The notes under the pieces are model-generated. The model was given only the letters and a program-made list of their open reading frames with translations, ran no database searches and was not told the DNA's origin. Positions 16,493-17,018 of a stretch of 17,018 nt of DNA are shown here, in pieces. Position 1 is the stretch's first letter, and each line of letters begins with the position of its first letter. This DNA is from Chromera velia (taxonomy: Eukaryota > Sar > Chromeraceae). The DNA lies in contig JAHBMJ010001294.1 of NCBI GenBank assembly GCA_018398765.1, positions 15,001 to 32,018 of the forward strand, in the 5' to 3' direction. The position numbers and the translations under genes are program-made.

Positions 16493-17018
16493 GGACTCAA
16501 GCAAGGAGGCCCGAGCGGCCCTTCCCTTTACTCTGTGTACACACATGACTTGCCAGAGGAAGTAGAAAAGAGGAGAGGACAGAGACAACAGACCGACAGA
16601 CAGAGGCCAAAGGTGCTGGCAGGAGAAAATGGGAGGTAGGTCGATTTCCTTACCCCTTTGTTTGCAGATGACACAACACTCCTCGAATCCTTAGATAGAC
16701 AGTTGAACCTTCTTCTTTCGAACCTTGTTGCCTTTGCAGAACCTCTCCGTCTTCTATTCTCTGACAAGTCGAGATTGGTCCGGTTTGGCCGCATCGCATC
16801 AAAAGAGAAAGAAGAAGTTAGACTGGGGGAGATAGTGATGAAAGAAGCAAGAGAGCAACTCTACCTGGGACTAGTCTTATCCGCCGACTGCAACCTAGAG
16901 ACCATGATGGAAGCGCGGTCAATCAAAGCAGAGAGATGCATGCAGGGACTGATGGGGAAGATAGGAAGAGAAGGAAGGATTCCATCCGCTGATTGCTTCA
17001 ATATATTTAAACAGACAG
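16493..17018 (+). pseudogene. Non-LTR retrotransposon reverse transcriptase fragment, runs off the window
   Basis: The frame encodes the reverse transcriptase block GLKQGGPSGPSLYSVYT-HDLP (16493 onward), then after an in-frame TAG at 16637-16639 the catalytic FADDTTLL (16661-16684) and the LYLGLVLSAD block that follows it in LINE-type enzymes. The two Asp of FADD would hold the metal ions. The N-terminal half of the polymerase domain is absent: AT-rich unrelated sequence lies directly upstream, as expected from 5' truncation during target-primed insertion. The frame continues open to the window end. The internal stop and truncation mean this copy is dead. A TAG read-through is unlikely but cannot be excluded from one copy. 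Confidence 0.85.

Noticed and set aside
16634-16669. Possible 30-bp intron (GTAGGT...TTTGCAG) removing the TAG in the reverse transcriptase frame
   Set aside because: Splicing there would delete the Phe and Ala of the catalytic FADD motif, and the length is far below the other introns in this window.

Overview
This window is eukaryotic nuclear DNA. It holds one clearly recognisable spliced host gene embedded in a landscape of microsatellites and decayed transposable elements. The host gene is a four-exon XAP5/FAM50 family gene with three GT-AG introns. The heavy microsatellite load in its introns, together with hAT, LTR and non-LTR elements, suggests a large, repeat-rich protist or algal genome. 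A chromerid or other alveolate is my guess, but nothing here fixes the taxon.

Layout from left to right: 1-1777 is unassigned sequence with a (CTAA)n array and a GC-rich stretch that may include the promoter and 5' UTR of the next gene. 1778-5071 is the XAP5/FAM50 gene (349 aa); its introns are almost wholly simple repeats, and one contains an assembly gap. At 5352 a TAGGG + (TATCG)n terminus begins, and its inverted partner ends at 12164. Between them lie a complete non-autonomous LTR element (6970-10200, two 320-bp LTRs, 5-bp target duplication CCTCC), G-run/C-run palindromes, a second small assembly gap and an orphan chromodomain coding fragment (10892-11110). From 12311 to about 12500 there is a decayed 33-bp tandem repeat with a coding-like pattern. 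AT-rich debris follows, including a diverged hAT-like end at 12685.

14148-16111 is a hAT-type DNA transposon. It has perfect TAGTG...CACTA inverted termini and an 8-bp target duplication, AGTGAGGT, inside a (GTGA)n microsatellite. It retains only the N-terminal part of a transposase (BED-like finger and linker domain, in two frames), followed by an intact 177-codon frame of unknown function where the catalytic core would be expected. From 16493 to the window end is a non-LTR retrotransposon reverse transcriptase fragment with an in-frame stop.

The most interesting pattern is that two unrelated-looking inverted termini (TAGTG + TTTGA pentamers; TAGGG + TATCG pentamers) share one architecture: a short hAT-like tip fused directly to a pentanucleotide array. 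Apart from XAP5, nothing here looks like a working operon or pathway. The rest is best read as nested mobile-element history.
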